Of a stretch of 64,000 bases of DNA, positions 20,838-31,729 are shown in pieces. Numbering within the stretch: the stretch's first letter is position 1; every line of letters begins with the position of its first letter. The notes beneath the pieces were generated by a model. The model had not been told where the DNA came from, searched no databases, and saw only the letters and a program-made list of their open reading frames with translations. The position numbers were made by a program, and so were the translations under genes. The DNA is from Paraburkholderia sp. BL10I2N1 (GTDB lineage: Bacteria > Pseudomonadota > Gammaproteobacteria > Burkholderiales > Burkholderiaceae), in contig NZ_SNWA01000001.1 of NCBI RefSeq assembly GCF_004361815.1, forward strand, positions 2,542,001-2,606,000. The letters run 5' to 3'.

Positions 20838-21500
20838 ATGGCAAAAAACCGCTTCAACCAGTCGTGGCTGCACGACCATATCAATGATCCGTACGTGAAA
20901 ATGGCGCAGCGGGAGGGTTATCGCGCCCGCGCGGCCTACAAGCTCAAGGAGATCGACGAGCAGGACAATCTGATCCGTCCGGGGCAGGTCATTGTCGATC
21001 TGGGCTCCGCGCCGGGCAGCTGGAGCCAGTACGCCCGCAACAAACTCGCGCAGGGCGCAAAGCGCGATGCGGCGAGGGGGGGCGGCATCGACGGCACGAT
21101 CATCGCCCTTGATCTGCTGCCCATGGAACCGATCGCCGACGTGTACTTCATTCAGGGCGACTTTCGCGAAGATAGCGTGCTCGAGCAACTGGAAGAAGTA
21201 GTGGGCGAGCGCCAGGTGGACCTTGTAATTTCGGATATGGCGCCCAACCTGTCAGGAGTGGCCATGGCGGATGCCGCGCGGATCGAGCATGTATGCGATC
21301 TCGCACTCGAATTCTCCCAAAACCATTTGAAGCCGGATGGTGCCCTTTTAGTCAAGTGCTTTCACGGCAGCGGTTACAGCCAGATTGTCGAAAAGTTCAA
21401 GCAGCAGTTTAAAGCGGTGGCGGCCCGTAAACCCAAGGCTTCACGGGATAAATCGTCCGAAACGTTTATTTTGGGTAAGCATCTGAAGCGTCCCCGTTAA
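20838..21500 (+). CDS. rlmE: 23S rRNA 2'-O-ribose methyltransferase (U2552)
   Basis: A 220-residue FtsJ-family enzyme that methylates the A-loop uridine of 23S rRNA using SAM in the assembled 50S subunit. The SAM loop is [13 protein letters not shown], the catalytic Asp lies in [14 protein letters not shown], and the catalytic Lys in [11 protein letters not shown]. An insertion around residues 75-90 ([12 protein letters not shown]) is slightly longer than in E. coli. It is followed by ftsH, as in most proteobacteria. Confidence 0.95.
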   Translation: MAKNRFNQSWLHDHINDPYVKMAQREGYRARAAYKLKEIDEQDNLIRPGQVIVDLGSAPGSWSQYARNKLAQGAKRDAARGGGIDGTIIALDLLPMEPIADVYFIQGDFREDSVLEQLEEVVGERQVDLVISDMAPNLSGVAMADAARIEHVCDLALEFSQNHLKPDGALLVKCFHGSGYSQIVEKFKQQFKAVAARKPKASRDKSSETFILGKHLKRPR

Positions 21501-21692
21501 TTGCGGCGACAGGGTAGCGCGGCGCGACAGCCGTGCATATCCCGACCGCCCGCAACACAAGACCAGACTTGCGCCGCGGCTATTTGTGCGGTAGTGAATG
21601 GTTATGGCAGGGGTCTGCGGACTGGATTAGAATGCTTTCGTGGTGCCGCAAGGCAAATGTAGGCGCCCGTCTATGAGTGAAGGAGTGGTGCT

Positions 21693-23579
21693 TTGAACAA
21701 CAATATGTTTTCGAAGGCAGCAGTGTGGCTGGTTATCGCACTGGTGCTGTTTACGGTGTTCAAGCAGTTCGACAAGCCCCGTGTCCAGGAAGGCGTTTCC
21801 TATTCGCAGTTCATGGACGACGCAAAGAACGGCAAGGTCAAGAACGTCATTGTCCAGGGGCGGAACCTGACGGTCACTCCAGCAGACGGTCAGAAGTACC
21901 AGATTGTGTCGCCCGGCGACATCTGGATGGTCGGCGACCTGATGAAGTATGGCGTTCAGGTCAGCGGCAAGGCTGACGAAGAACCGAACGCGCTTGTGTC
22001 GGCACTGTACTACCTCGGACCCACGATCCTGATCATCGGTTTCTGGTTTTACATGATGCGGCAGATGCAGGGCGGCGGGAAAGGCGGAGCCTTCTCGTTC
22101 GGGAAGTCCCGTGCGCGTCTGATCGACGAGAACAACAACGCCATCAATTTCACCGACGTCGCCGGTTGCGACGAAGCGAAGGAAGAAGTTTCTGAACTGG
22201 TCGACTTCCTGCGTGACCCGCAGAAGTTCCAGAAGCTGGGCGGTCGGATTCCTCGCGGCGTGCTACTTGTTGGCCCCCCGGGCACGGGTAAGACGCTGCT
22301 CGCACGCGCCATCGCTGGCGAGGCGAAGGTGCCGTTCTTCAGCATTTCGGGTTCGGACTTTGTCGAAATGTTCGTTGGTGTGGGCGCGGCCCGCGTTCGC
22401 GATATGTTCGAACAGGCAAAGAAGCATGCACCCTGCATCGTGTTCATCGATGAAATCGACGCGGTCGGTCGCCATCGTGGCGCCGGCATGGGCGGTGGTA
22501 ACGACGAACGCGAACAGACGCTGAACCAGATGCTCGTCGAGATGGACGGCTTCGAAGCGAATTCGGGTGTGATCGTGATAGCTGCGACGAACCGCTCGGA
22601 CGTGCTCGACAAGGCGCTGCTGCGTCCGGGCCGCTTTGACCGCCAGGTGTACGTTGGTCTGCCGGACATCCGCGGCCGCGAACACATCATGAAAGTTCAC
22701 CTGCGCAAGGTGCCGATTTCGAACGATGTCGACGCAGCGGTCATCGCACGGGGCACACCGGGCTTCTCGGGCGCCGATCTCGCCAATCTCGTGAACGAAG
22801 CAGCCCTGTTCGCCGCACGTCGTGGCAAGCGCATCGTCGAAATGCAGGACTTCGAAGACGCGAAGGACAAGATCTTCATGGGTCCGGAACGGAAGTCGGC
22901 GGTGATTCGCGAAGACGCGAAGCGCGCGACCGCGTATCACGAGTCGGGCCACGCGGTGATCGCCAAGCTGTTGCCGAAGGCCGATCCGGTGCACAAGGTT
23001 ACGATCATTCCGCGCGGCCGCGCGCTGGGCGTGACGTGGCAGTTGCCGGAGCACGACAACGAAACGTATTCGAAGGACTATCTCCTCGACCGTCTTGCGA
23101 TCCTGTTCGGCGGCCGTGTTGCGGAAGAGCTGTTCCTGAACCTGATCAGCACCGGCGCCTCGGACGACTTCAACAAGGCGACCGCTACGGCTCGGGCGAT
23201 GGTGGCCCGCTTCGGCATGACCGATGCGCTTGGACCGATGGTGTACGTCGACGACGAAAACGACGCATCGCCGTTCGGCCGTGGCTTCACGCGCACGATT
23301 TCCGAAGCGACGCAGCAGAAGGTCGATGCGGAAATCCGCCGGGTGCTCGACGAGCAATACACCCTGGCGCGGCGCCTGCTGGACGAAAATCGCGACAAGG
23401 TCGAGGCTATGACTGCCGCGCTGATGGAGTGGGAAACGATCGACGCCGATCAGATCAACGACATCATGGCGGGCCGTCCGCCGCGTTCGCCGAAGAGCTC
23501 GCCGCCATCGGCAAGCGACGCATCGGGTGGCAGCACGGGCACCGAGGTCAAGCCGGGCAACGCGACGGCGCCAGCCTGA
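21693..23579 (+). CDS. ftsH: ATP-dependent zinc metalloprotease FtsH
   Basis: A 628-residue inner-membrane protease that degrades short-lived and misassembled proteins. Two membrane helices (about residues 6-24 and 105-123) flank a periplasmic domain. The AAA domain has Walker A GPPGTGKT, Walker [10 protein letters not shown] and a second-region-of-homology Arg in RPGRFDRQ. The zinc site is HESGH. The TTG start at 21693 is preferred because AAGGAG stands 8-13 bases upstream; ATG 21705 is an alternative four codons in. The C-terminus is Ser/Pro/Gly-rich. Confidence 0.96.
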   Translation: MNNNMFSKAAVWLVIALVLFTVFKQFDKPRVQEGVSYSQFMDDAKNGKVKNVIVQGRNLTVTPADGQKYQIVSPGDIWMVGDLMKYGVQVSGKADEEPNALVSALYYLGPTILIIGFWFYMMRQMQGGGKGGAFSFGKSRARLIDENNNAINFTDVAGCDEAKEEVSELVDFLRDPQKFQKLGGRIPRGVLLVGPPGTGKTLLARAIAGEAKVPFFSISGSDFVEMFVGVGAARVRDMFEQAKKHAPCIVFIDEIDAVGRHRGAGMGGGNDEREQTLNQMLVEMDGFEANSGVIVIAATNRSDVLDKALLRPGRFDRQVYVGLPDIRGREHIMKVHLRKVPISNDVDAAVIARGTPGFSGADLANLVNEAALFAARRGKRIVEMQDFEDAKDKIFMGPERKSAVIREDAKRATAYHESGHAVIAKLLPKADPVHKVTIIPRGRALGVTWQLPEHDNETYSKDYLLDRLAILFGGRVAEELFLNLISTGASDDFNKATATARAMVARFGMTDALGPMVYVDDENDASPFGRGFTRTISEATQQKVDAEIRRVLDEQYTLARRLLDENRDKVEAMTAALMEWETIDADQINDIMAGRPPRSPKSSPPSASDASGGSTGTEVKPGNATAPA

Positions 23580-23666
23580 TTCTCAAGGTATCAAACTGCG
23601 GGCCGGTGTGATTGCACACCGGCCCGTTTTGCATTCATTTCCCTTCCTTCCTGAATCGTTACAGCA

Positions 23667-24554
23667 GTGTCGAACGCCGATATCCTGAATTATTCCGATC
23701 CTGAGCCGTTGCAGTGCGGCCGCTTTACCTTGTCGTTCGAGCGCCCGCTGGTCATGGGCATTCTGAACGTCACGCCCGATTCCTTTTCGGATGGCGGCCG
23801 CTTCGTCGCGCGTGGCGATGCGCTGCGCCAGGCCGAGCGCATGTTGCTCGACGGCGCGGACATCATTGATATCGGTGGCGAGTCGACCCGGCCAGGTGCA
23901 CCGCTGGTGCCGCTCGACGAGGAACTCGAGCGTGTCATTCCGCTCGTCGAGCAACTGCGTGGCGCGAATATGCCGCTGTCGGTTGATACGTACAAACCCG
24001 AAGTCATGCGGCAGGCGCTCGCGGCAGGGGCGGACCTGATCAACGACGTCTGGGGCTTTCGCATGCCCGGCGCGATCGAAGCGGTGCGCGAGAGCAACTG
24101 CGGTCTTTGCGTCATGCATATGCTGGGCGAGCCGCAAACCATGCAGACCGTCGAGCCAGCCTATGAGGACGTGGTACGCGAAGTGCGTGCCTTCCTCGAA
24201 GTGCGGGTTGGCGCGCTGACCGCGGCTGGCGTTGCGAAGACGCGGATCAGTGTGGATCCAGGCTTTGGCTTCGGCAAGGCGGTGGTCGAACATAACTATG
24301 CGTTGCTGGCCCATCTGCGTGAGACGGCGCCGCGTAGCGAACCGCCGTTACCGATTCTGGTAGGCATGTCGCGTAAATCGATGCTGGGCAAAGTGACGGG
24401 ACGTCATACCTCTGAGCGTGTCGTGGCCGGCGCTGCGGCGGCCGTCTGCGCAGCGGAGCGAGGGGCGGCGATCGTGCGTGTGCACGATGTCGCGGAAACA
24501 GTGGATGCATTGAAGGTATGGGCAGCCGTGCGCGACGCAGCGCGTCGCAGCTGA
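23667..24554 (+). CDS. folP: Dihydropteroate synthase
   Basis: A 295-residue TIM-barrel enzyme joining p-aminobenzoate to the pterin pyrophosphate in folate synthesis; the sulfonamide target. Signatures are [24 protein letters not shown] and VDPGFGFGK. The start is GTG at 23667. It lies between ftsH and glmM in the order typical of proteobacteria, 40 bases before glmM, and is probably cotranscribed with it. Confidence 0.95.
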   Translation: MSNADILNYSDPEPLQCGRFTLSFERPLVMGILNVTPDSFSDGGRFVARGDALRQAERMLLDGADIIDIGGESTRPGAPLVPLDEELERVIPLVEQLRGANMPLSVDTYKPEVMRQALAAGADLINDVWGFRMPGAIEAVRESNCGLCVMHMLGEPQTMQTVEPAYEDVVREVRAFLEVRVGALTAAGVAKTRISVDPGFGFGKAVVEHNYALLAHLRETAPRSEPPLPILVGMSRKSMLGKVTGRHTSERVVAGAAAAVCAAERGAAIVRVHDVAETVDALKVWAAVRDAARRS

Positions 24555-24594
24555 CCATTCACGGAACACCGAAGCGAAGGAGGGGCAGTTAACG

Positions 24595-25953
24595 ATGGCA
24601 CGCCGCTATTTTGGTACTGACGGGATTCGAGGCAAGGTCGGCGAAGCGCCGATTACGCCTGATTTTGTATTGCGGCTGGGCTATGCCGCAGGCAAGGTGC
24701 TCGCGGGTGCGGAACACTGGGCGAAGACTGGCGCTCGCCCGACGATCCTGATTGGCAAGGACACGCGGGTGTCGGGCTATATGCTCGAGGCGGCGCTGGA
24801 AGCGGGCTTCTCGGCGGCCGGCGTCGACGTGATGCTGGCCGGCCCGATGCCGACCCCCGGCATCGCCTACCTGACGCGCGCGCTACGTCTTGCTGCGGGC
24901 GTAGTGATCAGCGCGTCGCACAATCCGTATTACGACAACGGCATCAAGTTCTTCTCCGCGGACGGCAACAAGCTGCCGGACGAGGTCGAATCGCAGATCG
25001 AAGAGCAACTCAACGAACCGCTCGCATGCGCTGCTTCCGAGCAACTCGGCAAGGCGCGGCGCCTCGACGACGCCGCCGGTCGATATATTGAGTTCTGCAA
25101 GAGCACGTTTCCAGCGGCGTTCGATCTGCGTGGCATGAAGCTCGTGATCGATTGTGCGCACGGCGCCGCGTACGACATCGCGCCGCACGTATTCCATGAA
25201 CTGGGCGCGGATGTGATTCCGATCGGCGTGGCGCCGAACGGCTTCAACATCAATGACGGCGTTGGTGCTACCGCGCCGGACGCACTGGTGCGCGCGGTCC
25301 GTGCGAATCGCGCGGACCTCGGTATTGCGCTCGATGGCGACGCTGACCGTCTGCAGGTCGTCGATGCTACGGGGCGTCTCTACAATGGCGACGAACTGCT
25401 GTATCTGCTCGTGCAGGATCGCATCGCGACTGAAGGGAAGGTCGAAGGTGCCGTCGGGACGTTGATGACCAATATGGCCGTCGAAGTGGCGTTGCAGCGC
25501 GCGGGCGTGAAGTTCGTCCGCGCTGCGGTCGGCGACCGCTATGTGCTCGAGCAGCTGCACGAACACGGCTGGCAGCTGGGGGCCGAAGGGTCGGGGCATA
25601 TCCTGTCGCTTGATCGCCATTCGACGGGCGATGGCATCGTGTCGTCGCTACTCGTGCTCGCGGCGATGAAGCGTAGCGGCAAGACACTCGCCGATCTGCT
25701 GCAAGGCGTCACGCTATTCCCGCAGAAGCTGATCAACGTGCGGATGCAGCCCGGAGCGGACTGGAAGGGTAGCGATGCGATCCGCCGCGCGATCCGCGAA
25801 GCCGAAATCGCGTTGAACGACACCGGTCGCGTGCTGATTCGCGCTTCCGGCACGGAGCCGGTATTGCGCGTTATGGTCGAGGCGCAAAGCGAGCGCGACG
25901 CCGCCCGGTACGCCGAGTCGATCGCAGACGTCGTCAAGCAGGCGACGTCCTGA
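24595..25953 (+). CDS. glmM: Phosphoglucosamine mutase
   Basis: A 452-residue enzyme that interconverts glucosamine-6-phosphate and glucosamine-1-phosphate on the way to UDP-GlcNAc for peptidoglycan and LPS. The phosphoserine loop is [14 protein letters not shown], the metal loop DGDADR, and the phosphate-binding end [20 protein letters not shown] precedes the ATG. The start [16 protein letters not shown] N-terminus is typical (here [13 protein letters not shown]). Confidence 0.96.
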   Translation: MARRYFGTDGIRGKVGEAPITPDFVLRLGYAAGKVLAGAEHWAKTGARPTILIGKDTRVSGYMLEAALEAGFSAAGVDVMLAGPMPTPGIAYLTRALRLAAGVVISASHNPYYDNGIKFFSADGNKLPDEVESQIEEQLNEPLACAASEQLGKARRLDDAAGRYIEFCKSTFPAAFDLRGMKLVIDCAHGAAYDIAPHVFHELGADVIPIGVAPNGFNINDGVGATAPDALVRAVRANRADLGIALDGDADRLQVVDATGRLYNGDELLYLLVQDRIATEGKVEGAVGTLMTNMAVEVALQRAGVKFVRAAVGDRYVLEQLHEHGWQLGAEGSGHILSLDRHSTGDGIVSSLLVLAAMKRSGKTLADLLQGVTLFPQKLINVRMQPGADWKGSDAIRRAIREAEIALNDTGRVLIRASGTEPVLRVMVEAQSERDAARYAESIADVVKQATS

Positions 25954-26188
25954 AAGCCGGCGGCTGGATAGACTTCCGGCCCGCACCAGGGAGAGAGAGC
26001 GTACACAAGGTGGCGCCGATCTCCCTCCCTCCTGTTTTGCCCCTGTTTCCTGCCCCTTGGCAGGGATTCCGCAGGGCGCTCTCACGAGTCCTTCCAGACC
26101 CACTCCGCCGCCCCAGACGCGACTCGGAAATGAGGCGCGCTGACGCCCACTCCTCAACACCTTTGCACCTTTCATTCCGGTAATAAAA

Positions 26189-26228
26189 CTGTCACGTCAT
26201 CTTCACGAATAGTCACGTTACTGTCACA
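26189..26228 (+). promoter_or_regulatory. Two Pho-box-like sites before pstS
   Basis: CTGTCACGTCATCTTCAC (26189-26206) and AGTCACGTTACTGTCACA (26211-26228) each resemble the paired 7-bp Pho-box direct repeat CTGTCAT-N4-CTGTCAT. They lie 56-95 bases before the pstS ATG, ahead of a possible -10 near 26238. PhoB, encoded downstream in the same cluster, is the expected activator under phosphate limitation. Confidence 0.75.
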
Positions 26229-26283
26229 AAGAGCCCCTATTCTTCGCGGTGTCGTGTAATCCGCTCACACCACTGGAGGTCTC

Positions 26284-27315
26284 ATGAAATTGATGCAAAC
26301 CGCGTTCGCTGGCATGGCTGGCGCGCTTTTCGCTATCGCAGCGCAAGCCACCGACATCACCGGCGCGGGCAGCACCTTCGCAGCACCGATCTATACGAAA
26401 TGGGCCGACGCCTATCAGAAGACGGGCGGCGGCAAAGTTAACTACCAGGGTATCGGTTCGTCGGGTGGAGTGAAGCAGATCGTCGCGAAGACGGTCGATT
26501 TCGCGGGCTCCGATGCGCCGCTGAAGGATGACCAACTCGCGAAAGAAGGCCTGTTCCAGTTCCCGACGGTGGTCGGCGGCGTGGTGCCGGTCGTCAACGT
26601 GCCGGGCGTGACGGCTGGCGAACTGACGCTGTCGGGCGAAGTGCTCGGCGACATCTACCTGGGCAAGATCAAGAAATGGAATGATCCGGCTATCGCCGCG
26701 CTGAACCCGAAGGCCAAGCTGCCGGATACGGACATCGCCGTGGTGCGCCGTGCAGACGGCTCGGGCACGAGCTTCATCTGGACGAACTACCTGTCGAAGG
26801 TAAACCCGGAATGGAAGTCGAAGATTGGCGAAGGTTCGACGGTCAACTGGCCGACGGGTACGGGCGGCAAGGGTAACGACGGCGTCGCGGCGTTCGTGCA
26901 GCGTCTGCCGGGCGCAATCGGCTATGTGGAATGGGCGTATGCCAAGCAGAACCACATGACATACGTCGGCATGAAGAATTCGTCGGGCACGGTGGTCGAA
27001 CCGAAGACGGAAACGTTCAAGGCAGCGGCAGCGGGCGCGGACTGGTCGAAGTCGTTCTACCAGATCCTGACGGACGAGCCGGGCAAGAACGCCTGGCCGA
27101 TCGTCGGCGCGACGTTCGTGCTGCTGCACACGGCACAGGAAAAGCCCGAGCAAGGCAAGGAAACCTTGAAGTTCTTCGACTGGGCGTTCAAGAACGGCGG
27201 TCAGGCTGCTAACGATCTCGACTACATCTCGCTGCCGGAATCGGTTGTGTCGGAAATCCGCACGCAGTGGAAAGAGAAGGTGAAAGACGCTTCGGGCAAG
27301 ACGGTCGCAGAGTAA
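26284..27315 (+). CDS. pstS: Phosphate ABC transporter periplasmic binding protein
   Basis: A 343-residue exported protein with a signal peptide cleaved near AAQA-TD. The mature N-terminus [11 protein letters not shown] is the classic phosphate-binding loop, and GSSGGVKQI and [12 protein letters not shown] complete the site. It delivers phosphate to PstCA. CTGGAGG precedes the ATG. It is first gene of the pst operon and preceded by two Pho-box-like sites. Confidence 0.96.
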   Translation: MKLMQTAFAGMAGALFAIAAQATDITGAGSTFAAPIYTKWADAYQKTGGGKVNYQGIGSSGGVKQIVAKTVDFAGSDAPLKDDQLAKEGLFQFPTVVGGVVPVVNVPGVTAGELTLSGEVLGDIYLGKIKKWNDPAIAALNPKAKLPDTDIAVVRRADGSGTSFIWTNYLSKVNPEWKSKIGEGSTVNWPTGTGGKGNDGVAAFVQRLPGAIGYVEWAYAKQNHMTYVGMKNSSGTVVEPKTETFKAAAAGADWSKSFYQILTDEPGKNAWPIVGATFVLLHTAQEKPEQGKETLKFFDWAFKNGGQAANDLDYISLPESVVSEIRTQWKEKVKDASGKTVAE

Positions 27316-27428
27316 GCTGTACGGTCTGAAGACGTGCCGTCCGGGCTCACATGAGGCCGGGCGGTTTGCAGTATCAGCTGCAGGGTATTGTGCCGTGCAG
27401 CTTCTGGAAACAGGCTCAGAAGGCTGAC

Positions 27429-28415
27429 ATGTCCGACATCCACATTGTGTCGACCCCGCCCGGCAGCGCGGCGGAGCAGAAAGCACCCAGTCGCGCCGGC
27501 GATATCATTTTTGGCGGCCTCACACGAGCGGCCGCCGTCGTTACCCTGTTGCTGCTCGGCGGCATCATTGTGTCGCTGATCGTGGCGTCGATGCCAACGA
27601 TCCAGAAGTTCGGCCTGAGCTTCCTGTGGACGGCCGACTGGGATCCACCCAGCGACCAGTTCGGGGCACTGGTGCCCATCTACGGCACGATTGCGACATC
27701 GATCATTGCGCTCATCATCGCGGTGCCGGTGAGTTTCGGCATCGCCCTGTTCCTGACTGAACTGTCGCCCGCGTGGTTGCGCCGGCCGCTCGGCACCGCA
27801 ATCGAACTGCTCGCTGCGATCCCGTCGATCGTCTACGGCATGTGGGGTTTGCTGGTTTTCTCGCCGATTTTCGCGACCTATTTCCAGAAACCGCTCGGCC
27901 ACGTGCTCGGCCCCATTCCGTATTTCGGCGCCTTGTTCCGCGGGCCGCCGATCGGCATCGGTCTTCTGTGCGCGGGCGTGATCCTCGCGATCATGATCAT
28001 TCCGTACATCGCCTCGGTGATGCGCGACGTGTTCGAAGTCACGCCGGTGCTGTTGAAGGAATCTGCGTATGGCATCGGCTGCACCACGTGGGAAGTGATG
28101 TGGAAAATCGTCCTGCCGTTTACGAAGACTGGTGTGATCGGCGGCGTGATGCTCGGTCTCGGTCGTGCGCTCGGTGAGACGATGGCGGTCACGTTCGTGA
28201 TCGGCAATACCAACCTCCTCGACAACATCTCGCTATTTTCCCCGGGTAACAGCATTACGTCCGCGCTCGCCAACGAATTCGCCGAGGCGAGCCCCGGCCT
28301 GCATACGGCAGCGTTGATGGAACTCGGCCTCATCCTGTTTGTGATTACCTTCATCGTGCTCTCGATCTCGAAGATCATGCTGCTTCGCCTCGAAAAAGGG
28401 GAGGGCGCGAAATGA
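27429..28415 (+). CDS. pstC: Phosphate ABC transporter permease PstC
   Basis: A 328-residue inner-membrane permease with six hydrophobic segments and the EAA-type loop for the ATPase ([21 protein letters not shown], about residues 215-235). It pairs with PstA to form the channel. The start at 27429 is preferred to an in-frame ATG at 27351 because the family begins close to the first membrane helix. Its stop overlaps pstA (ATGA). Confidence 0.95.
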   Translation: MSDIHIVSTPPGSAAEQKAPSRAGDIIFGGLTRAAAVVTLLLLGGIIVSLIVASMPTIQKFGLSFLWTADWDPPSDQFGALVPIYGTIATSIIALIIAVPVSFGIALFLTELSPAWLRRPLGTAIELLAAIPSIVYGMWGLLVFSPIFATYFQKPLGHVLGPIPYFGALFRGPPIGIGLLCAGVILAIMIIPYIASVMRDVFEVTPVLLKESAYGIGCTTWEVMWKIVLPFTKTGVIGGVMLGLGRALGETMAVTFVIGNTNLLDNISLFSPGNSITSALANEFAEASPGLHTAALMELGLILFVITFIVLSISKIMLLRLEKGEGAK

Positions 28416-29308
28416 GCGATCCCGTCATGAAGATGCCCGGATCGTCTGATCCAGCCAGACTGGAAGCGATGCGCAATCGCCTCCAGCGCCGCCGCAAGAC
28501 GACCAACGCGATCGCGCTGACGTTGTCTCTGGCCGCGATGGCCTTCGGTCTGCTGTGGCTGGTCTGGATCCTGTTTACGACGCTGCGCCTCGGCATCGGT
28601 GGTCTGTCGGTCGAACTGTTCACACAGTCGACGCCGCCGCCGAACACCGACGGCGGTGGTCTTGCGAACGCAATCGTCGGCAGCCTGATGCTGGTGGCGG
28701 CTGCCACGTTCATCGGCACGCCGATCGGCATTCTCGCGGGCGTCTATCTCGCCGAATATGGCCAGAAAGGCTGGCTCGCGAGTGTCACGCGCTTTATCAA
28801 CGACATCCTGCTTTCTGCACCATCGATCGTCGTGGGTCTCTTCGTGTATGCGCTCGTGGTGGCAAAAATGGGGCACTTCAGCGGCTGGGCCGGAGTCGTC
28901 GCGCTCGCGTTGCTGCAGATTCCGATCGTGATCCGCACGACCGAAAACATGTTGAAGCTAGTGCCGAACGCATTGCGCGAGGCCGCCTTCGCACTCGGCA
29001 CACCGAAGTGGAAGATGGTGATGTCGATCACGCTGAAGGCTTCGGTTGCAGGTATCGTGACAGGCGTGCTGCTCGGCGTCGCGCGGATTGCCGGCGAAAC
29101 GGCGCCTCTCCTCTTTACCGCGTTGTCGAACCAGTTCTTTACGTGGAACATGAACCAGCCGGTCGCGAACCTGCCGGTTACGATCTTCAAGTTCGCCATG
29201 AGCCCGTTCGCGCAGTGGCAATCGCTTGCGTGGGCCGGCGTGTTCCTGATCACGCTCGGGGTGCTGGGGTTGAACATCCTCGCGCGCACGATCTTCTCGA
29301 ATAAGTAA
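28412..29308 (+). CDS. pstA: Phosphate ABC transporter permease PstA
   Basis: A 298-residue permease with six membrane segments and the coupling loop [20 protein letters not shown]. The ATGA overlap with pstC indicates coupled translation for 1:1 assembly. pstB follows 16 bases later. Confidence 0.95.
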   Translation: MSDPVMKMPGSSDPARLEAMRNRLQRRRKTTNAIALTLSLAAMAFGLLWLVWILFTTLRLGIGGLSVELFTQSTPPPNTDGGGLANAIVGSLMLVAAATFIGTPIGILAGVYLAEYGQKGWLASVTRFINDILLSAPSIVVGLFVYALVVAKMGHFSGWAGVVALALLQIPIVIRTTENMLKLVPNALREAAFALGTPKWKMVMSITLKASVAGIVTGVLLGVARIAGETAPLLFTALSNQFFTWNMNQPVANLPVTIFKFAMSPFAQWQSLAWAGVFLITLGVLGLNILARTIFSNK

Positions 29309-29324
29309 GGGCGGAATCATTCCG

Positions 29325-30173
29325 ATGAATATGGCAGAAAGTCACCTCAACACCGCCGCGCGTCCTGCCGCGCCAGCCGGTTTCGATCCCGCCCAGGGCG
29401 ACAACGCGCTCGCGCCGTCGCGGCCGAAGATCGAGGTCAACGACCTGAACTTCTTCTACGGCAAATATCACGCGCTGAAGAACATCAACCTGCGCATCCC
29501 CGAAGGCAAGGTGACGGCGTTTATCGGCCCGTCGGGCTGCGGAAAGTCGACCCTGCTGCGCACGTTCAACAAGATGTATGCGCTTTATCCGGAGCAGCGT
29601 GCGGAAGGCGAAATCCTGATGGACGGCGAGAACCTGCTGGTCTCGAAGCGCGATATCTCGCTGCTGCGCGCCCGGATCGGCATGGTGTTCCAGAAGCCGA
29701 CGCCGTTTCCGATGTCGATCTACGACAACATCGCGTTCGGCGTAAAGATGTTCGAGTCGCTGTCGCGCTCGGAGATGGATGATCGCGTCGAATGGGCGCT
29801 GACGAAAGCGGCGCTCTGGAACGAAGTGAAAGACAAGCTCGGCCAGAGCGGCTACGGCCTCTCAGGCGGCCAGCAGCAGCGCCTGTGCATCGCCCGCGGT
29901 ATCGCGATCCGCCCCGAAGTGCTGCTCCTCGACGAACCGTGCTCGGCGCTCGATCCCATCTCGACCGGCCGTATCGAAGAACTGATCGCCGAGCTGAAAA
30001 GCGACTACACCGTGGTGATCGTCACGCACAACATGCAGCAGGCCGCGCGCTGTTCGGACTACACTGCCTATATGTACCTTGGTGAACTGATCGAATTCGG
30101 CGACACCGAAAAGATCTTCATCAAGCCGGTTCGCAAGGAAACGGAAGACTACATCACCGGCCGCTTCGGCTAA
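29325..30173 (+). CDS. pstB: Phosphate ABC transporter ATPase PstB
   Basis: A 282-residue ATPase powering PstCA. Walker A is GPSGCGKST, the Q-loop is [11 protein letters not shown], the signature [16 protein letters not shown], Walker [13 protein letters not shown], and the H-loop [11 protein letters not shown] 35-residue N-terminal extension precedes the domain. In this family PstB also takes part in signalling to PhoR through PhoU. Confidence 0.96.
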   Translation: MNMAESHLNTAARPAAPAGFDPAQGDNALAPSRPKIEVNDLNFFYGKYHALKNINLRIPEGKVTAFIGPSGCGKSTLLRTFNKMYALYPEQRAEGEILMDGENLLVSKRDISLLRARIGMVFQKPTPFPMSIYDNIAFGVKMFESLSRSEMDDRVEWALTKAALWNEVKDKLGQSGYGLSGGQQQRLCIARGIAIRPEVLLLDEPCSALDPISTGRIEELIAELKSDYTVVIVTHNMQQAARCSDYTAYMYLGELIEFGDTEKIFIKPVRKETEDYITGRFG

Positions 30174-30213
30174 GCCGCTGACAGAGCAACGCAGGGAGCA
30201 TCAGGAGCAAGAC

Positions 30214-30918
30214 ATGTCCGACAAACACCTCTCCAGCCAGTTCGACGCCGACCTGAATCTCGTTTCGTCGAAGGTGCTCGAAATGGGCGGCCTCGTCGAA
30301 TCGCAGATCGTCAAGGCGATGGAGGCGCTCAACAACTTCGACCTCGATCTCGCCGAACAGGTGATCACGGCTGAAGACCGTCTGAATACGATGGAAGTCG
30401 AAATCGACGAGGAGTGCAGCAACATCATCGCGCGGCGCCAGCCGGCCGCGCGCGATCTGCGTCTCCTGATCGCGATTTCGAAGACCATTACGAATCTCGA
30501 GCGTGCCGGCGATGAAGCCGAAAAGATCGCGAAACGCACCAAGCGCCTGATGGAAGACGGCGCGTCGCGCACGATCAACATCGCCGAGATCAAGCTGTCG
30601 GGCGAGATGGCCGTGACGATCCTGCGCCGCGCGCTCGATGCGTTCGCGCGCCTCGATACGGTTGCCGCCGCGCAGATCGTGCGGGACGACAAGGCGATTG
30701 ACGAAGAATTCCGCGCGTTCGTGCGCAAGCTGATCTCGTACATGACGGAAGATCCGCGTTCGATTTCGGTCGGCCTCGATTTCCTGTTCATCGCGAAGGC
30801 GATCGAACGGATCGGCGACCACGCGAAGAACATCGCCGAATTCATCATTTACATCGTGAAGGGCACGGACGTGCGACACAAGTCGCGTGACGCGCTCGAG
30901 CGCGAAGCGCTCAGTTAA
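30214..30918 (+). CDS. phoU: Phosphate signalling protein PhoU
   Basis: A 234-residue all-helical protein made of two similar three-helix bundles with metal-binding E/DxxxD patterns (for example ETITNLERAGDEAEK-type segment near 90 and AIERIGDHAKNIAE near 195). It damps PhoR activity when phosphate is plentiful. It lies 40 bases after pstB in the same operon and 25 bases before phoB. Confidence 0.95.
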   Translation: MSDKHLSSQFDADLNLVSSKVLEMGGLVESQIVKAMEALNNFDLDLAEQVITAEDRLNTMEVEIDEECSNIIARRQPAARDLRLLIAISKTITNLERAGDEAEKIAKRTKRLMEDGASRTINIAEIKLSGEMAVTILRRALDAFARLDTVAAAQIVRDDKAIDEEFRAFVRKLISYMTEDPRSISVGLDFLFIAKAIERIGDHAKNIAEFIIYIVKGTDVRHKSRDALEREALS

Positions 30919-30943
30919 CCCAGTCAAGGATAAAGAGGTGCCG

Positions 30944-31645
30944 ATGCCCAGCAGCATTCTCGTCATCGAAGATGAGCCCGCAATTTCCGAACTGATTTCG
31001 GTCAATCTTCAGCATGCGGGACATTGCCCGATTCGCGCGTACAACGCCGAGCAGGCGCAGAACCTGATCAGCGATGTGCTGCCGGACCTGGTTCTGCTCG
31101 ACTGGATGTTGCCGGGCAAGTCGGGCATTGCCTTCGCACGCGACCTGCGCAACAACGAACGGACGAAGCACATCCCGATCATCATGCTGACCGCACGTGG
31201 CGATGAGCAGGACAAGGTGCTCGGCCTCGAAATCGGCGCTGACGACTACGTGACGAAGCCGTTCTCGCCCAAAGAGCTGATGGCGCGGATCAAGGCAGTC
31301 CTGCGCCGGCGCGCACCGCAGCTGACAGAAGACGTCGTGGCGATCAACGGTCTGAAGCTCGATCCGGCGACGCACCGGGTCGCGGCTCACGCGGAAGGCA
31401 GCGAGATCAAGCTCGATCTCGGTCCGACCGAATTCCGTCTGCTGCATTTCTTCATGACGCACCCGGAGCGCGTGCATAGCCGCACGCAACTGCTCGATCA
31501 GGTGTGGGGCGATCATGTCTTCGTCGAAGAGCGCACGGTGGATGTCCATATCAAGCGCCTGCGCGCTGCGCTCAAGCCGGCGGGGTGCGATGCTATGATT
31601 GAAACGGTACGCGGCAGCGGTTACCGGCTCGCCAAAAGCGCCTGA
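30944..31645 (+). CDS. phoB: Phosphate-regulon response regulator PhoB
   Basis: A 233-residue OmpR-type regulator. The receiver domain has the acidic pair (IEDEP), phospho-acceptor Asp in LVLLDWMLPG, Thr in LTARGDE and Lys in DDYVTKPFSPKEL. The C-terminal winged helix ends in IETVRGSGYRLAKSA. It activates Pho-box promoters such as that before pstS. The start at 30944 fits the family; upstream codons in frame overlap phoU. Confidence 0.96.
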   Translation: MPSSILVIEDEPAISELISVNLQHAGHCPIRAYNAEQAQNLISDVLPDLVLLDWMLPGKSGIAFARDLRNNERTKHIPIIMLTARGDEQDKVLGLEIGADDYVTKPFSPKELMARIKAVLRRRAPQLTEDVVAINGLKLDPATHRVAAHAEGSEIKLDLGPTEFRLLHFFMTHPERVHSRTQLLDQVWGDHVFVEERTVDVHIKRLRAALKPAGCDAMIETVRGSGYRLAKSA

Positions 31646-31676
31646 CAACGCAGGGCGCTGACTGAACCGACTGCAA

Positions 31677-31712
31677 CGCCGCGACGGTTCCGTCGCGGCG
31701 CGCTTTATCTTC
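31677..31712 (+). terminator. Strong hairpin between phoB and phoR
   Basis: A perfect 10-bp G+C stem CGCCGCGACG (31677-31686) and CGTCGCGGCG (31691-31700), with a GTTC loop and a T-rich tail CTTTATCTTCTCTT. It can act as a partial terminator or RNA processing site that lowers phoR relative to phoB. Confidence 0.5.
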
Positions 31713-31729
31713 TCTTCGATCGGTAGAAC

